A stretch of DNA of 64,000 nucleotides from Shewanella sp. (GTDB taxonomy: Bacteria > Pseudomonadota > Gammaproteobacteria > Enterobacterales > Shewanellaceae), in assembly GCA_028223395.1 (NCBI GenBank), contig JAOIUG010000002.1, positions 1-64,000 on the forward strand, read 5' to 3'. Positions within the stretch are counted from its first letter, which is position 1; every line of letters starts with the position of its first letter. Under the pieces are notes generated by a model. It searched no databases and was not told the origin of the DNA. It worked only from the letters and a program-made list of their open reading frames with translations. Positions 1 to 9,315 of this stretch are shown piece after piece. The position numbers and the translations under genes are program-made.

Positions 1-1255
1 AGTGTTGTGGCAGTACTCGCACCGTCTTTACCATGTTATCACCTAACTCTATTACCTCAATGGGATAGCCGGCAATGCGCATGCTGGTTTTAACCGTTGG
101 GATCTCTTCGAGATGTTCCAGTATCAAACCGTTAAGGGTTTTAGGACCGTCAATTGGAAAGTGCCAATCCATTTCTTTATTCAGCTCTCGAATGTTGATA
201 CTTGCTTCAACCAAGAAGCTGCCATCTTGTTGCTCATTAATATCTTCACTCGGGGTGGTGATCATCGAGGTGGTATAATCGCCAACAATCTCTTCGAGAA
301 TATCCTCAAGGCTGATTAAGCCCTGTATATCACCGTATTCATCAACCACAAGACCAATGCGCTCTTTATTTTGTTGGAAGTTACTCAACTGCACATTTAA
401 TGGTGTACCTTCTGGGATGAAATAAAGCTCTTTAACAGCACGTAAAAGTGACGATTTACTAAATTGCCCTTTAGATTGCAAACGCAGTGCATCGCGCAAA
501 TGAACAAAACCAACGGCATCATCTACAGTGTCTCGGTACAGTAATACGCGAGTGTGTGGGCTTTGAATCACCTGCTTATTAATACTTTTAAACTCATCAT
601 TGATATTAATGGCGTAAAGCTCTGAGCGAGGCACCATTACATCTTCTACTGTGACTTTTTCAAGATCCATAATGGACAACAGCATCTCTTGGTGACGCCT
701 GGGGATCAATGCGCCAGCTTCATGGACCACAGTACGTAATTCTTCTTGGCTTAATGCATCAGAGGTTTTAACAGAGCGGATCCCAACCAGTTTTAGCACA
801 CCAGATGTGATGAGATTGATGATTTTAACAAAGGGCGAGAGCGCAATAAGTAGCACACGTAAAATATGGCTAGATGGAAAAGCGACACGCTCTGGATGTA
901 AAGCGGCAAATGTTTTAGGTGTAACCTCAGCAAATACTAAAACCACTAAAGTGAGTACACCGGTGGAGATCGCGATACCAGCATCGCCATAGAGACGTAA
1001 TCCGATAATCGTGGCAATCGAAGAGGCGAGAATATTAAGGAGATTATTACCAATAAGGATCAAGCCAATCAATCTATCAGGGCGCTCAAGTAACTTCATT
1101 GATCGCATCGCACCTTTATGACCTTTGGAGGCTAAATGGCGTAAACGGTATCGATTTAAGCTCATCATGGCTGTCTCGGAGCCTGAAAAATAAGCCGAAA
1201 GTAAAATAAAGACGAACAAAGTTGCTAACAGTACGCCAGTGGATATTTCTTCCAA
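1..1255 (-). CDS. yfjD: HlyC/CorC-family (CorB/YfjD) membrane transporter, 3' end cut by window
   Basis: Runs off the left edge; about 418 codons are visible, close to the usual 410-430 for the family, so little is missing. The translation has an N-terminal DUF21 region with hydrophobic segments near residues 7-24, 62-88, 96-118 and 130-155 and the SGSETAMMS motif, then a CBS pair beginning around VMVPRSEL (206-213), then a CorC_HlyC C-terminal domain. Family members are inner-membrane proteins linked to Mg2+/Co2+ transport or tolerance. No ATG fits: I chose TTG at 1253-1255 because GGAG lies nine bases upstream and an in-frame stop lies further up. ypjD is next upstream on the same strand and ffh diverges, the same neighbourhood as in Escherichia coli. 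Family is certain; the start is probable. Confidence 0.9.
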   Translation of the reverse strand, partial: MEEISTGVLLATLFVFILLSAYFSGSETAMMSLNRYRLRHLASKGHKGAMRSMKLLERPDRLIGLILIGNNLLNILASSIATIIGLRLYGDAGIAISTGVLTLVVLVFAEVTPKTFAALHPERVAFPSSHILRVLLIALSPFVKIINLITSGVLKLVGIRSVKTSDALSQEELRTVVHEAGALIPRRHQEMLLSIMDLEKVTVEDVMVPRSELYAININDEFKSINKQVIQSPHTRVLLYRDTVDDAVGFVHLRDALRLQSKGQFSKSSLLRAVKELYFIPEGTPLNVQLSNFQQNKERIGLVVDEYGDIQGLISLEDILEEIVGDYTTSMITTPSEDINEQQDGSFLVEASINIRELNKEMDWHFPIDGPKTLNGLILEHLEEIPTVKTSMRIAGYPIEVIELGDNMVKTVRVLPQH

Positions 1256-1375
1256 AAGTTGGAGCTCCGCTGTGGGTGAATTAAAGCCGTAAATATTAGT
1301 AATTACAGATGTTTTAAAAATATGTCAAGCGCGGCTCCAGATCAAATGTGAGAGCCACGTGCTACAGACGTCGTG

Positions 1376-2164
1376 CTAGCCAATAATCAATTCTTTTACA
1401 ATGCGAGCACCAAAGTAAGCGAGGGTAAGTAAGAAGCCACCCGTTAAGGTGTAAGCTACAGCGGTACGTACTTTACATCCCACCCAGTATTGCTGGGCAA
1501 GCATGCTGATATAAACACACCAAGCGATAATCGACAAAATGGCTTTGTGTCCTTTGCCCGCTTGAAACATATCATCAATGAAGATAAAGCCAGTGGCGAG
1601 CGCTAAGCTAAGCAAAATCACACCAACAATCACTAAATGATAAAGTTGCTTTTCAACCGTCATAAGAGGTGGCATCGCTGATGACATGATGAACTTCTTA
1701 TTTTTAAGGCGACGTTGAATGATCCCCAATTGAATAGCATAAAGGGCGGCGATCATCAGTGCGCTGTATGCCATTAAAGACAGCACAACATGGACTAATA
1801 CATCAGGGTGATGTTCAAAATGGGTAATAAATTCAGGTGGGACTAACCATAAAATGGCGACAGAGATCATCGAGCAGGCATAAACGACCGGTACGACGAC
1901 AATCACCTTGAGCCGTGATAGCAAAACAGTAAAGCTGAAGGTGATAATCCAGTTCACAATAGAGATCACGTTGGTTAGGCTAAAGTTTTGCCCATGGCCG
2001 GTAAAAATAGCTTGTGACAGTGCGCCAGCATGCAAAATGACACCAATCGCCGCCACCGCGGCAACCAATTTTCTGTTGGGTCCATCAGCATGAAAAAGAC
2101 GAGTTGCGACAAGGACCAAAGCGATGCTATAAAAAAACATGGCCGAAGCTGAAAAAATAACCAT
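1376..2164 (-). CDS. ypjD: YpjD/CorE, cytochrome c assembly (CcsA-like) inner-membrane protein
   Basis: A 262-residue protein with about eight hydrophobic segments and the conserved histidine-containing patches HAGALS and KGHKAILS of the cytochrome c assembly/CcsA family (COG4137). In enterobacteria the homologue next to ffh is YpjD, also called CorE in Salmonella and associated with Mg2+/Co2+ sensitivity; the biochemical role is not firmly known. The ATG at 2164 is preferred over the TTG one codon upstream. It is followed by yfjD on the same strand after about 120 bases, so cotranscription is plausible. An 18-bp perfect palindrome lies 25-42 bases upstream of the start. Confidence 0.88.
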   Translation of the reverse strand: MVIFSASAMFFYSIALVLVATRLFHADGPNRKLVAAVAAIGVILHAGALSQAIFTGHGQNFSLTNVISIVNWIITFSFTVLLSRLKVIVVVPVVYACSMISVAILWLVPPEFITHFEHHPDVLVHVVLSLMAYSALMIAALYAIQLGIIQRRLKNKKFIMSSAMPPLMTVEKQLYHLVIVGVILLSLALATGFIFIDDMFQAGKGHKAILSIIAWCVYISMLAQQYWVGCKVRTAVAYTLTGGFLLTLAYFGARIVKELIIG

Positions 2165-2188
2165 CAAGTATTAACCTGTTGTTTGTGA

Positions 2189-2206
2189 ACTAATAACGTT
2201 ATTAGT
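2189..2206. promoter_or_regulatory. 18-bp perfect palindrome upstream of ypjD
   Basis: ACTAATAACGTTATTAGT is identical to its own reverse complement over all 18 bases. It lies 25-42 bases upstream of the ypjD start codon, inside the divergent ypjD/ffh region, where a repressor site would be expected. I cannot assign a protein to it. Confidence 0.5.
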
Positions 2207-2505
2207 CTGTTGGTTCCAACCTAAAGCAGAGTAAACGATACGGGGCTTTATGTGATCTAATTTAGGCGGTAAATTATTGGATCATAAACCGTAACGCTTC
2301 AAGCTTCCATTCTAAAGTCATTCGATTTTTATTATCGATACTCCCAGCTTAGGTTAACATGGGCAAGGGTTCTTTGGGCAGTGACATTGATAGCAAAATG
2401 AGCCAGATTTTACTTCTTTGGTCGGTTTTTCATTAAATCTGGGCAATAGAGCCAATGTAGTCCAAGTTACTTGGCTCATTGTGTAGCATAATATCTGGGC
2501 ATCGC

Positions 2506-2511
2506 TATAAT
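2506..2511 (+). promoter_or_regulatory. Putative -10 element of ffh promoter
   Basis: A consensus TATAAT lies 39 bases before the ffh ATG. The sequence 16-18 bases upstream is a poor -35 match, so the promoter call rests mainly on the -10 box and its position. Confidence 0.4.
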
Positions 2512-2550
2512 ACTGCCCAATATCAATTTAAAACGGTAAAGAGCTGGATA

Positions 2551-3924
2551 ATGTTTGAGAACTTAACTGATAGATTGTCGCGCACGCTGAAAAATATCAG
2601 CGGTCGTGGTCGCTTAACAGAAGATAATGTTAAGGACACTTTACGCGAAGTTCGTATGGCTCTGCTTGAGGCGGACGTTGCTTTACCGGTAGTACGTGAG
2701 TTTGTTAGCAGTGTAAAAGAACGCGCCGTTGGTCAAGAAGTTTCTAAAAGCCTGAGCCCAGGGCAAGCGTTTATTAAAATCGTCCAGAGCGAACTTGAAA
2801 ACGCCATGGGTGAAGCTAACGAAGCGTTAGATTTATCGGCTCAACCTCCAGCTGTTGTCATGATGGCTGGACTGCAGGGGGCAGGTAAAACGACCAGTGT
2901 CGCTAAATTGTCTAAATTTTTGCGTGAACGCGAGAAAAAATCCGTCCTAGTTGTCAGTGCCGACGTTTATCGTCCCGCGGCCATCAAACAGCTAGAGACG
3001 CTAGCCACAGAAGTGGAAGTTGAGTTCTTTCCATCAGATGTGAGCCAAAAGCCGGTCGATATTGCCAACGCAGCAATCGCACACGCCAAGCTTAAATTCA
3101 TTGATGTGGTGATTGTCGATACCGCAGGTCGCTTACACGTTGATGAAGCGATGATGGATGAAATTAAAGATCTCCACGCAGCTGTCAATCCGGTTGAAAC
3201 GCTATTTGTGGTCGACGCCATGACAGGCCAAGATGCCGCTAACACGGCTAAAGCCTTCAATGAAGCGCTCCCACTTACCGGCGTTGTATTGACAAAAGTA
3301 GACGGCGATGCTCGCGGTGGCGCAGCATTATCGATCCGTAATATTACCGGTAAGCCGATTAAGTTCTTGGGTGTGGGTGAGAAAACCGACGCGCTAGAAG
3401 CATTCCATCCGGATCGAATCGCCTCGCGTATTCTGGGGATGGGCGATGTATTATCGCTGATTGAAGAAGTCGAGCGTGGCGTTGACCAAGAAAAGGCGAT
3501 GAAACTTGCCTCTAAAGTCAAAAAAGGCGGCAACTTTGATCTTGAAGACTTCCGCGAGCAATTGCAGCAGATGAAGAACATGGGCGGCATGATGAACATG
3601 ATTGAGAAGCTGCCTGGTGTGGGGCAATTGCCACCTGAAGCGCTTGCTCAAGTGCAAGACGGTAAAATGACAGGCCAAATGGAAGCGATTATCAGCTCAA
3701 TGACACCAGGTGAGCGCCAACGCCCAGATATTATTAAAGGTTCACGTAAACGCCGTATCGCCATGGGCAGTGGCACACAAATTCAAGATGTAAACCGTTT
3801 GCTTAAGCAGTTTACGCAAATGCAGAAAATGATGAAAAAAATGTCCTCTAAAGGCGGCATGAAAAAGATGATGCGCGGCATGAGCGGCATGTTACCGCCC
3901 GGTATGAAGATGCCGGGTCGCTAG
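2551..3924 (+). CDS. ffh: Signal recognition particle protein Ffh (SRP54)
   Basis: 457 residues (Escherichia coli Ffh: 453). GTPase of the signal recognition particle; with 4.5S RNA it binds signal sequences of nascent membrane proteins and delivers ribosomes to FtsY. Order seen: N domain (about 1-90), G domain with the P-loop GLQGAGKT at 107-114, VDTAGR and TKVDGDARGG motifs, then a methionine-rich M domain from about 300 ending in an MKKMM/GMSGM-rich tail. The ATG at 2551 (MFENLTDRLS) matches the family start; an in-frame ATG upstream at 2479 would add an unlikely extension. Followed by its own terminator, so the rpsP operon is transcribed separately. Confidence 0.98.
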   Translation: MFENLTDRLSRTLKNISGRGRLTEDNVKDTLREVRMALLEADVALPVVREFVSSVKERAVGQEVSKSLSPGQAFIKIVQSELENAMGEANEALDLSAQPPAVVMMAGLQGAGKTTSVAKLSKFLREREKKSVLVVSADVYRPAAIKQLETLATEVEVEFFPSDVSQKPVDIANAAIAHAKLKFIDVVIVDTAGRLHVDEAMMDEIKDLHAAVNPVETLFVVDAMTGQDAANTAKAFNEALPLTGVVLTKVDGDARGGAALSIRNITGKPIKFLGVGEKTDALEAFHPDRIASRILGMGDVLSLIEEVERGVDQEKAMKLASKVKKGGNFDLEDFREQLQQMKNMGGMMNMIEKLPGVGQLPPEALAQVQDGKMTGQMEAIISSMTPGERQRPDIIKGSRKRRIAMGSGTQIQDVNRLLKQFTQMQKMMKKMSSKGGMKKMMRGMSGMLPPGMKMPGR

Positions 3925-3949
3925 CGATCCCTTATTTTTCTGTACAATA

Positions 3950-3996
3950 TTTACAGGCAAGGATGAGTTTTCATGCTTGCCTGTAAATCGTTTTTG
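3950..3996 (+). terminator. Intrinsic terminator after ffh
   Basis: A 12-bp perfect stem (3950-3961 with 3976-3987), extended after one mismatch by four more pairs (atga/tcat) around a small loop, is followed by a T-rich run at 3991-3995. Confidence 0.8.
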
Positions 3997-4018
3997 GCGC
4001 AATAAACGCCGATTACGG

Positions 4019-4046
4019 TTGCATTCGTCGGTCAGTCAGGTAAAAT
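4019..4046 (+). promoter_or_regulatory. Putative sigma-70 promoter of the rpsP operon
   Basis: TTGCAT at 4019-4024 and TAAAAT at 4041-4046 with a 16-base spacer, downstream of the ffh terminator and about 95 bases before rpsP. Confidence 0.4.
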
Positions 4047-4140
4047 CTGCCGGCTTTCTATCTGGGGCTCTTCGCGAACACGGAGTTTCAGTTTTTATTT
4101 TTGCTTGATAAAAAGCAAATCATTAGAGGATACAAAACGC

Positions 4141-4392
4141 ATGGTTACCATTCGTTTAGCTCGTGGCGGCGCAAAAAAGCGTCCATTTTATAACATCGTT
4201 GTTGCTGACAGCCGTAACGCCCGTGACGGTCGTTTCATCGAGCGCGTTGGCTTTTTTAACCCATTAGCACGTGGCCAAGAAGAAGCATTGCGCTTAGATC
4301 TTGACCGTGTTGAGCATTGGGTTGCTAACGGTGCAGCTACATCAGATCGCGTAGCAAAATTGATCAAAGACGCTCGTAAAGCAGCAGCTTAA
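4141..4392 (+). CDS. rpsP: 30S ribosomal protein S16
   Basis: 83 residues beginning [18 protein letters not shown], the universal S16 N-terminus, with the [11 protein letters not shown] block. S16 binds 16S rRNA during assembly of the small subunit. The ATG at 4141 is chosen because GAGGA lies at 4126-4130 and the N-terminus then matches the family; the same frame is open a little further upstream but without homology. First gene of the rpsP-rimM-trmD-rplS operon. Confidence 0.98.
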   Translation: MVTIRLARGGAKKRPFYNIVVADSRNARDGRFIERVGFFNPLARGQEEALRLDLDRVEHWVANGAATSDRVAKLIKDARKAAA

Positions 4393-4412
4393 TAGCGTTA
4401 AGGTATAGATTG

Positions 4413-4943
4413 ATGAGCAGTAAACAAGAACCCGTCGTGCTTGGTAAGCTAGGTGCAAGTCATGGCATTAAAGGTTGGTTGAAAGTCACTACCTATACCG
4501 ATTCTGTAGAAGGTATTTTTGATTATTCTCCTTGGTTGTTAAAAGAGCAAGGTGAATGGCGTGAGGTTAAAGTCCTCCAGTGGCGCATGCAAGGCAAAGT
4601 GGTTGTCGCTTGTCTTGAAGGCGTAGAAACACGGGATCAGGCTCAGGCACTGACAAATTGTGAGATTGCCGTCACCCCTGAACAAATGGAAGTGTTGCCA
4701 GAAGATGAATTCTACTGGCGAGATCTTATCGGATGTGAAGTGGTGAATACCAAAGGCTATAACATGGGTAAAGTTCAGGAGATCGTGGAAACAGGATCAA
4801 ATGATGTACTCCTTGTTAAAGCAAACGCAAAAGATGGCTTTGGCAAAGCGGAACGAATGATCCCCTTTGTTACCGAACAGTTCATCCAAAAGGTGGATTT
4901 GACGGCAAAACAGATTTTAGTGGATTGGGATCCGGACTTTTAA
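4413..4943 (+). CDS. rimM: 16S rRNA processing protein RimM
   Basis: 176 residues. Binds S19 and helps mature the head of the 30S subunit. The N-terminal RimM barrel ([16 protein letters not shown], about residues 9-25) and C-terminal PRC-barrel ([12 protein letters not shown] to LVDWDPDF) are both present. ATG at 4413 with AAGG upstream is preferred to the adjacent TTG. It starts 20 bases after rpsP, consistent with cotranscription. Confidence 0.97.
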   Translation: MSSKQEPVVLGKLGASHGIKGWLKVTTYTDSVEGIFDYSPWLLKEQGEWREVKVLQWRMQGKVVVACLEGVETRDQAQALTNCEIAVTPEQMEVLPEDEFYWRDLIGCEVVNTKGYNMGKVQEIVETGSNDVLLVKANAKDGFGKAERMIPFVTEQFIQKVDLTAKQILVDWDPDF

Positions 4944-4958
4944 GTCGAGGTAGAGCAG

Positions 4959-5705
4959 ATGTGGTTAGGGGTAGTAACCCTGTTTCCGGAGATGTTTCGT
5001 GCCGTAACAGACTTTGGTGTAACGGGTCGTGCAGTGAGTAAAGGATTACTAGAGATGCAAACGTGGAATCCTCGTGATTTCACCCATGATAAACATAAGA
5101 CAGTGGATGACCGCCCATACGGTGGTGGCCCTGGCATGTTAATGATGGTGCAACCTCTACGTGATGCCATCCATGCGGCGAAAGCAGCAGCTGGAAAAGA
5201 GGCAAAGGTGATTTATCTTTCTCCGCAAGGCCGTAAGCTGACACAGCAAGGCGTTGAAGAGTTAGCCAAATCATCCAGTTTGGTCTTAGTGTGTGGACGA
5301 TACGAAGGTGTCGATGAGCGCATTATACAAACTGAAGTGGACGAAGAGTGGTCGATTGGAGATTACGTGCTTTCGGGCGGTGAACTTCCTGCGATGACTT
5401 TGATTGATTCAGTATCGAGACTTGTTCCTGGCGTGCTAGGAAAAAAGGCTTCTGCAGAGCAAGATTCCTTCTCTGACGGCTTACTGGATTGCCCCCACTA
5501 TACGCGTCCTGAAAGTATGGATGGGCTGGATGTTCCAGCCGTGTTACTCAGTGGCAACCACGAACATATTAGACGCTGGCGTTTGCAACAAAGTCTCGGA
5601 AGAACTTTGTTAAGACGACCAGAATTACTTGAAAATCTAGCTCTGACTGGCGAACAAGAGCAGCTTTTAGCTGAATTTGTTGACGACATCAAACAAGATG
5701 TTTAG
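4959..5705 (+). CDS. trmD: tRNA (guanine-37-N1) methyltransferase TrmD
   Basis: 248 residues. SPOUT-class enzyme that methylates G37 of tRNAs using S-adenosylmethionine and so prevents frameshifting. Seen: [13 protein letters not shown] start, [10 protein letters not shown], the trefoil-knot motifs [18 protein letters not shown] and [13 protein letters not shown], and the [12 protein letters not shown]-terminal block. Begins 15 bases after rimM. Confidence 0.98.
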   Translation: MWLGVVTLFPEMFRAVTDFGVTGRAVSKGLLEMQTWNPRDFTHDKHKTVDDRPYGGGPGMLMMVQPLRDAIHAAKAAAGKEAKVIYLSPQGRKLTQQGVEELAKSSSLVLVCGRYEGVDERIIQTEVDEEWSIGDYVLSGGELPAMTLIDSVSRLVPGVLGKKASAEQDSFSDGLLDCPHYTRPESMDGLDVPAVLLSGNHEHIRRWRLQQSLGRTLLRRPELLENLALTGEQEQLLAEFVDDIKQDV

Positions 5706-5741
5706 TCGAAGCGCAGTTATTACTAGTATGGAGTTTATTTA

Positions 5742-6095
5742 ATGAATAACATCATCAAAATGCTCAACGAAGAGCAAATGAAAACCGACGTACCAGAATT
5801 TGGTGCCGGTGATACAGTAGTTGTAAAAGTACGTGTTGTAGAAGGCGGTAAAGAGCGTCTACAGGCGTTTGAAGGCGTTGTAATCGCTAAGCGTAACCGT
5901 GGCGTTCACTCTGCATTCACAGTACGTAAAATCTCTAATGGTGAAGGTGTTGAGCGTGCGTTCCAGACTCACAGCCCAATCATCTCTAGCATCGAAGTTA
6001 AGCGTCGCGGCCGTGTTCGTCGTGCTAAGCTTTACTACCTACGTGAGCGTTCAGGTAAATCTGCACGTATCCGTGAGAAGCTTTCAACTAAATAA
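5742..6095 (+). CDS. rplS: 50S ribosomal protein L19
   Basis: 117 residues with the L19 signature [12 protein letters not shown] and the basic tail [18 protein letters not shown]. It sits at the subunit interface of the ribosome. Last gene of the operon; a terminator follows. Confidence 0.98.
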   Translation: MNNIIKMLNEEQMKTDVPEFGAGDTVVVKVRVVEGGKERLQAFEGVVIAKRNRGVHSAFTVRKISNGEGVERAFQTHSPIISSIEVKRRGRVRRAKLYYLRERSGKSARIREKLSTK

Positions 6096-6150
6096 TTACT
6101 GTTTAGTAATAATTAGTTTAGCTAAAAAAAGATGCAGTGTTCGCACGAGA

Positions 6151-6174
6151 AACCGCCTATATGGCGGTTTTTTG
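6151..6174 (+). terminator. Intrinsic terminator of the rpsP-rplS operon
   Basis: AACCGCC (6151-6157) pairs with GGCGGTT (6163-6169) around a five-base loop and runs into T6 (6168-6173). Confidence 0.85.
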
Positions 6175-6418
6175 TTGGCTGTGATTTACAGTGGTTACGT
6201 TATCAGGCTGACTTTCACTGCGATTGAGTCGGTAGTGGTGCTTAATTAATAATATTCAGTATTCTCATTTGCTACTTGATCTTAGCTTCTCTGACTGGCA
6301 TAGTGCTACCAAGTTGTAATGGTGTAGCGTTACAGTGTTACGGTCTGTGATTGTAAAATTAAGCCATCATTCAGGCAGGTAAGTTTTAACGCTAACGTAT
6401 TTAAATCAGGTGATAAGT
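6175..6418 (+). other. Leader/promoter region of aroF
   Basis: No gene between the rplS terminator and aroF. A TyrR-like half-site TGTAAA is at 6352-6357 but its other arm is poor. GTTAC words recur around 6328-6342 (TGTAA...TTACA). No convincing leader peptide was found. Confidence 0.35.
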
Positions 6419-7510
6419 ATGCAGCAAGATCCAATTAACAATGTTCATATTAGCTCAGAGACAGTATTGGTCACTCCTGAGGAGTTAAAACACGCGTTGC
6501 CACTGTCTGCACATGCGAGCCAATACGTGATTAATGCACGTAAAACTGTCTCAGATATTGTTCATAAACGAGATAACCGCGTGTTGGTGATCGCAGGTCC
6601 TTGTTCAATCCATGACATTGATGCAGCGAAAGAGTACGCACTGAAGCTTAAAAAACTGCATGATGAGTTAAGCGGTCAATTCTACATATTGATGCGGGTA
6701 TACTTTGAAAAGCCCCGTACAACAGTGGGCTGGAAAGGAATGATTAACGATCCGGATATGGATGAATCATTTGATGTTGATAAAGGTTTGCGCAAAGCTC
6801 GCGAGCTGATGATTTGGCTTGCTGAGCTAGAATTGCCTGTAGCGACTGAAGCGCTAGATCCTATTAGCCCGCAATACATGTCTGAATTGATCACTTGGTC
6901 GGCAATTGGTGCTCGTACAACCGAATCGCAAACGCACCGTGAAATGGCATCAGGATTATCGATGCCGGTTGGCTTTAAAAATGGTACCGACGGTAAATTA
7001 GGCGTAGCAATAAACGCCTTAGAATCGGCCGCGAGCAGCCATCGTTTTATGGGCATTAACCAAAAAGGTCAAGTTGCACTGCTGCAAACTGCTGGCAATC
7101 CAGACGGACATGTGATTTTACGCGGCGGTAAAGCGCCCAACTATAACGCTGCAAGTGTGGCTGAATGTGAGCAGCAGTTGCATGCAGCCGATTTAAATGC
7201 ACGCTTGATTGTCGATTGTAGCCACGGTAATTCCTCAAAAGATCATAATAAGCAAATGCCAGTGTGTGAAGATGTCTTCAAGCAAATTGTGAACGGCAAC
7301 CAGTCGATTATTGGCGTAATGCTAGAAAGCCACCTTAATGCGGGCAAGCAAAGTAGTGATTTGCCGATTGATGAGCTCGCTTATGGTGTGTCAGTTACCG
7401 ATGCATGTATTGATTGGCTGACGACCGATACATTACTGCGCCGTGGAGCGGCAGACTTAGCTGCTGTATTGTCTACAAGGTTTGATATGCTAAAAGCTGC
7501 AAACGGCTGA
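6419..7510 (+). CDS. aroF: 3-deoxy-7-phosphoheptulonate synthase, tyrosine-type (class I alpha DAHP synthase)
   Basis: 363 residues. Condenses phosphoenolpyruvate and erythrose 4-phosphate to DAHP, the entry step of the shikimate pathway. Seen: GPCSIHD metal/PEP motif near residue 61, [40 protein letters not shown] and [11 protein letters not shown]. The N-terminus [11 protein letters not shown] closely matches the tyrosine-regulated AroF isozyme rather than AroG or AroH. The ATG at 6419 has AGG eight bases upstream; a GTG at 6410 is the alternative. The neighbouring tyrA supports tyrosine biosynthesis. Confidence 0.96.
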   Translation: MQQDPINNVHISSETVLVTPEELKHALPLSAHASQYVINARKTVSDIVHKRDNRVLVIAGPCSIHDIDAAKEYALKLKKLHDELSGQFYILMRVYFEKPRTTVGWKGMINDPDMDESFDVDKGLRKARELMIWLAELELPVATEALDPISPQYMSELITWSAIGARTTESQTHREMASGLSMPVGFKNGTDGKLGVAINALESAASSHRFMGINQKGQVALLQTAGNPDGHVILRGGKAPNYNAASVAECEQQLHAADLNARLIVDCSHGNSSKDHNKQMPVCEDVFKQIVNGNQSIIGVMLESHLNAGKQSSDLPIDELAYGVSVTDACIDWLTTDTLLRRGAADLAAVLSTRFDMLKAANG

Positions 7511-7524
7511 TGGAAGAGAGAGTC

Positions 7525-8664
7525 ATGAACGAGAAAACCACTGCAGAGCTTGAAAACCTAAGAGGCTTAATTGATGGTGTTGATCAGCAGCTTCTACATT
7601 TACTGAGAAAGCGCCTTGATTTAGTTGCCCAAGTTGGCGCGGTAAAACATGGTGCAGGTTTACCGATTTATGCGCCGCAACGTGAAGCGAATATGTTAGC
7701 TAAACGCCGCGCGGAAGCGCAAGCGATGGATATTGAGCCGCAGCTTATTGAAGATATTTTACGCCGTTTAATGCGGGAATCTTACCTTAATGAAAAGGAT
7801 GTTGGCTTTAAGCAAGTCAAAGCTGACTTAGGGCATGTGGTTATTGTTGGTGGCGAAGGTAAGCTTGGCGGTTTATTTTCGCAAATGCTGACATTATCAG
7901 GTTATGAAGTTAAGTCTCTCGATAAGGATGACTGGCTCAATAGCCAAACCATTTTTGACGGCGCAGGCCTCGTTATTGTTACTGTGCCTATCAATATCAC
8001 CTGTGAGCTGATTGTCAGTCAACTGACCACGTTACCTAATGATTGTATTCTTGCAGACTTAACTTCAATTAAGAGTGCGCCAGTAGAGGCGATGTTGGCT
8101 GCGCATAATGGACCTGTGTTAGGGTTGCACCCGATGTTTGGCCCAGATGTCGGCAGTTTAGCAAAGCAAGTGGTTGTGGTTTGTCATGGCCGTAGAGAGT
8201 CAGAGTATCAGTGGCTGATTGAGCAAATTAAAATTTGGGGCGCTCGCATTGTTGAAGCTGAGCCAAGTAAGCATGATAAAGCGATGCAATTAGTCCAAGC
8301 AATGCGTCACTTCTCTTCGTTTGTGTATGGATTAAACTTGTACAAAGAGAATGCTGATATCGGTTCATTATTACAATTTAGCTCGCCAATTTATCGCTTA
8401 GAATTGGCGATGGTGGGACGTTTGTTTGCTCAAAGCCCTGAGTTATATGCCGATATTATTTTTGCTCAAGAAGAGAGTCTAGTGGCGATTAGTGATTATT
8501 TAGATAATTACTCTCAAGCACTGTCTATCCTAAAATCGGGTAATCGCACTGCCTTTATTGAACAATTTACTGAAGTGTCCCGCTGGTTTGGTGATTTCGC
8601 GCCACAGTTTCAACGTGAAAGCCGGGCAATGTTGCAGTCAGTTAACGATATGAAGACCGGCTAA
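7525..8664 (+). CDS. tyrA: Bifunctional chorismate mutase / prephenate dehydrogenase (T-protein)
   Basis: 379 residues (Escherichia coli TyrA: 373). An AroQ chorismate mutase domain (about 1-90) converts chorismate to prephenate; an NAD-dependent prephenate dehydrogenase (about 100-379) makes 4-hydroxyphenylpyruvate for tyrosine. [10 protein letters not shown] (109-118) is the nucleotide-binding loop and [10 protein letters not shown] the substrate block. The ATG at 7525 is chosen over 7510 because GGAAGAGAG sits just before it; the upstream ATG overlaps the aroF stop as TGATG. Forms an operon with aroF. Confidence 0.96.
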   Translation: MNEKTTAELENLRGLIDGVDQQLLHLLRKRLDLVAQVGAVKHGAGLPIYAPQREANMLAKRRAEAQAMDIEPQLIEDILRRLMRESYLNEKDVGFKQVKADLGHVVIVGGEGKLGGLFSQMLTLSGYEVKSLDKDDWLNSQTIFDGAGLVIVTVPINITCELIVSQLTTLPNDCILADLTSIKSAPVEAMLAAHNGPVLGLHPMFGPDVGSLAKQVVVVCHGRRESEYQWLIEQIKIWGARIVEAEPSKHDKAMQLVQAMRHFSSFVYGLNLYKENADIGSLLQFSSPIYRLELAMVGRLFAQSPELYADIIFAQEESLVAISDYLDNYSQALSILKSGNRTAFIEQFTEVSRWFGDFAPQFQRESRAMLQSVNDMKTG

Positions 8665-8726
8665 GGCAAAGCCCTAAGCTTCAGGCTGATGAACAGCCGT
8701 TTTGAGCATAAATGAATACATTTAAT

Positions 8727-9025
8727 AAAAGGCGCTAGGGGCTGTTGATCTTTCACGGTTGTTTTTGCCGCAGTTTATTGGCTATTTTGACAAGGCGGAG
8801 GCTATGACGTTGAGTTATTCTCCACAAATAGTCTACAACACAGTCAAAATAGCCAAGACACGCGGCCCTTTGGGTTCGTTTCAATTCTTTTATTCTTTTA
8901 TGACGAGGGTGCGTGACGTGCTTTTCACTTAGGCAGCTAAGCATCATCGCTCAAGCCTTGTACTAAAATAATTAAATTCGAACAAAAACTAAGCTCGAAA
9001 GATCAACAGCCCCTAGGCGTCTTTT
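8727..9025 (+). terminator. tyrA terminator split by a mobile element
   Basis: The arm AAAAGGCGC (8727-8735) and the arm GCGTCTTTT (9017-9025) can pair over nine positions with one G-T pair. Without the ~280 bp insert they would sit three bases apart (TAG loop) and be followed by T, which is an intrinsic terminator right after tyrA. The insert lies in the loop. Confidence 0.6.
8735..9016. mobile_element. MITE-like non-autonomous element, ~280 bp
   Basis: Bounded by a 20-bp perfect terminal inverted repeat: CTAGGGGCTGTTGATCTTTC at 8735-8754 and its reverse complement at 8997-9016. TA or CTAG at both ends may be the target duplication. It encodes no complete transposase; a 64-codon minus-strand frame (8753-8947) fills most of it but has no recognised domain. 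A second, solitary copy of the left end (25 of 25 bases identical at first) is at 47440. Size, repeats and lack of a transposase fit a MITE; I cannot name the parent insertion sequence. Confidence 0.75.
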
Positions 9026-9189
9026 TGTATTTGGCTGTTGCGCTCAGGCCGCTGCTGATAATGCTAATCAGTACTCTATTTATCCATCTCTGTCGAAATA
9101 GTTGTCATCCCCCTTGGTTTTATGATGTTTGTTTCTCCATGTTACCTATTGAAAACAAGAATATTATCTATTTTTACATCGGTACTTTT

Positions 9190-9219
9190 ATCACTTTATT
9201 AGTGAACACTAAAAGTGAT
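9190..9219. repeat. Imperfect inverted repeat upstream of hcp
   Basis: ATCACTTT (9190-9197) pairs with AAAGTGAT (9212-9219) and TAGTG with CACTA inside it, with a two-base loop. It could be a regulator site or an RNA hairpin. Confidence 0.4.
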
Positions 9220-9292
9220 CTCTTTCATAGTTTCAGCCTTTGATCATCGAAAGTGCTTTTGCAAATTTTCAAGGAGCGTAGACTAACCTTAA

Positions 9293-9315
9293 AACATGTA
9301 AATAATATGCATGAT
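9293..9315. promoter_or_regulatory. Putative NsrR operator before hcp
   Basis: Dyad AACATGTAAAT-A-ATATGCATGAT resembles the two 11-base half-sites of the NsrR operator (AAGATGYATTT and its complement). NsrR controls hcp-hcr in many gammaproteobacteria. The match is imperfect, so this is inference. Confidence 0.4.

Larger units (their letters stand above)
2165..2550. other. Divergent intergenic region ypjD / ffh
   Basis: About 386 bases without a gene. It holds the 18-bp palindrome near ypjD and a TATAAT hexamer at 2506-2511 that is the likely -10 element for ffh. Nothing else is recognised. Confidence 0.6.

Noticed and set aside
2967-3599. 210-codon frame antisense to ffh
   Set aside because: Lies wholly within a certain gene; serine-rich translation typical of an antisense shadow.
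6352-6369. TyrR box before aroF
   Set aside because: The left arm TGTAAA is perfect but the right arm is CCATCA instead of TTTACA; too weak to annotate as a site.
8753-8947. 64-codon minus-strand frame inside the MITE-like element
   Set aside because: No domain recognised and no clear ribosome binding site; its limits follow the element, so it is probably a by-product of the repeat or a transposon remnant.
9025-9243. 72-codon plus-strand frame before hcp
   Set aside because: Begins at the end of the mobile element, has no ribosome binding site, and overlaps the inverted repeat of the hcp control region.
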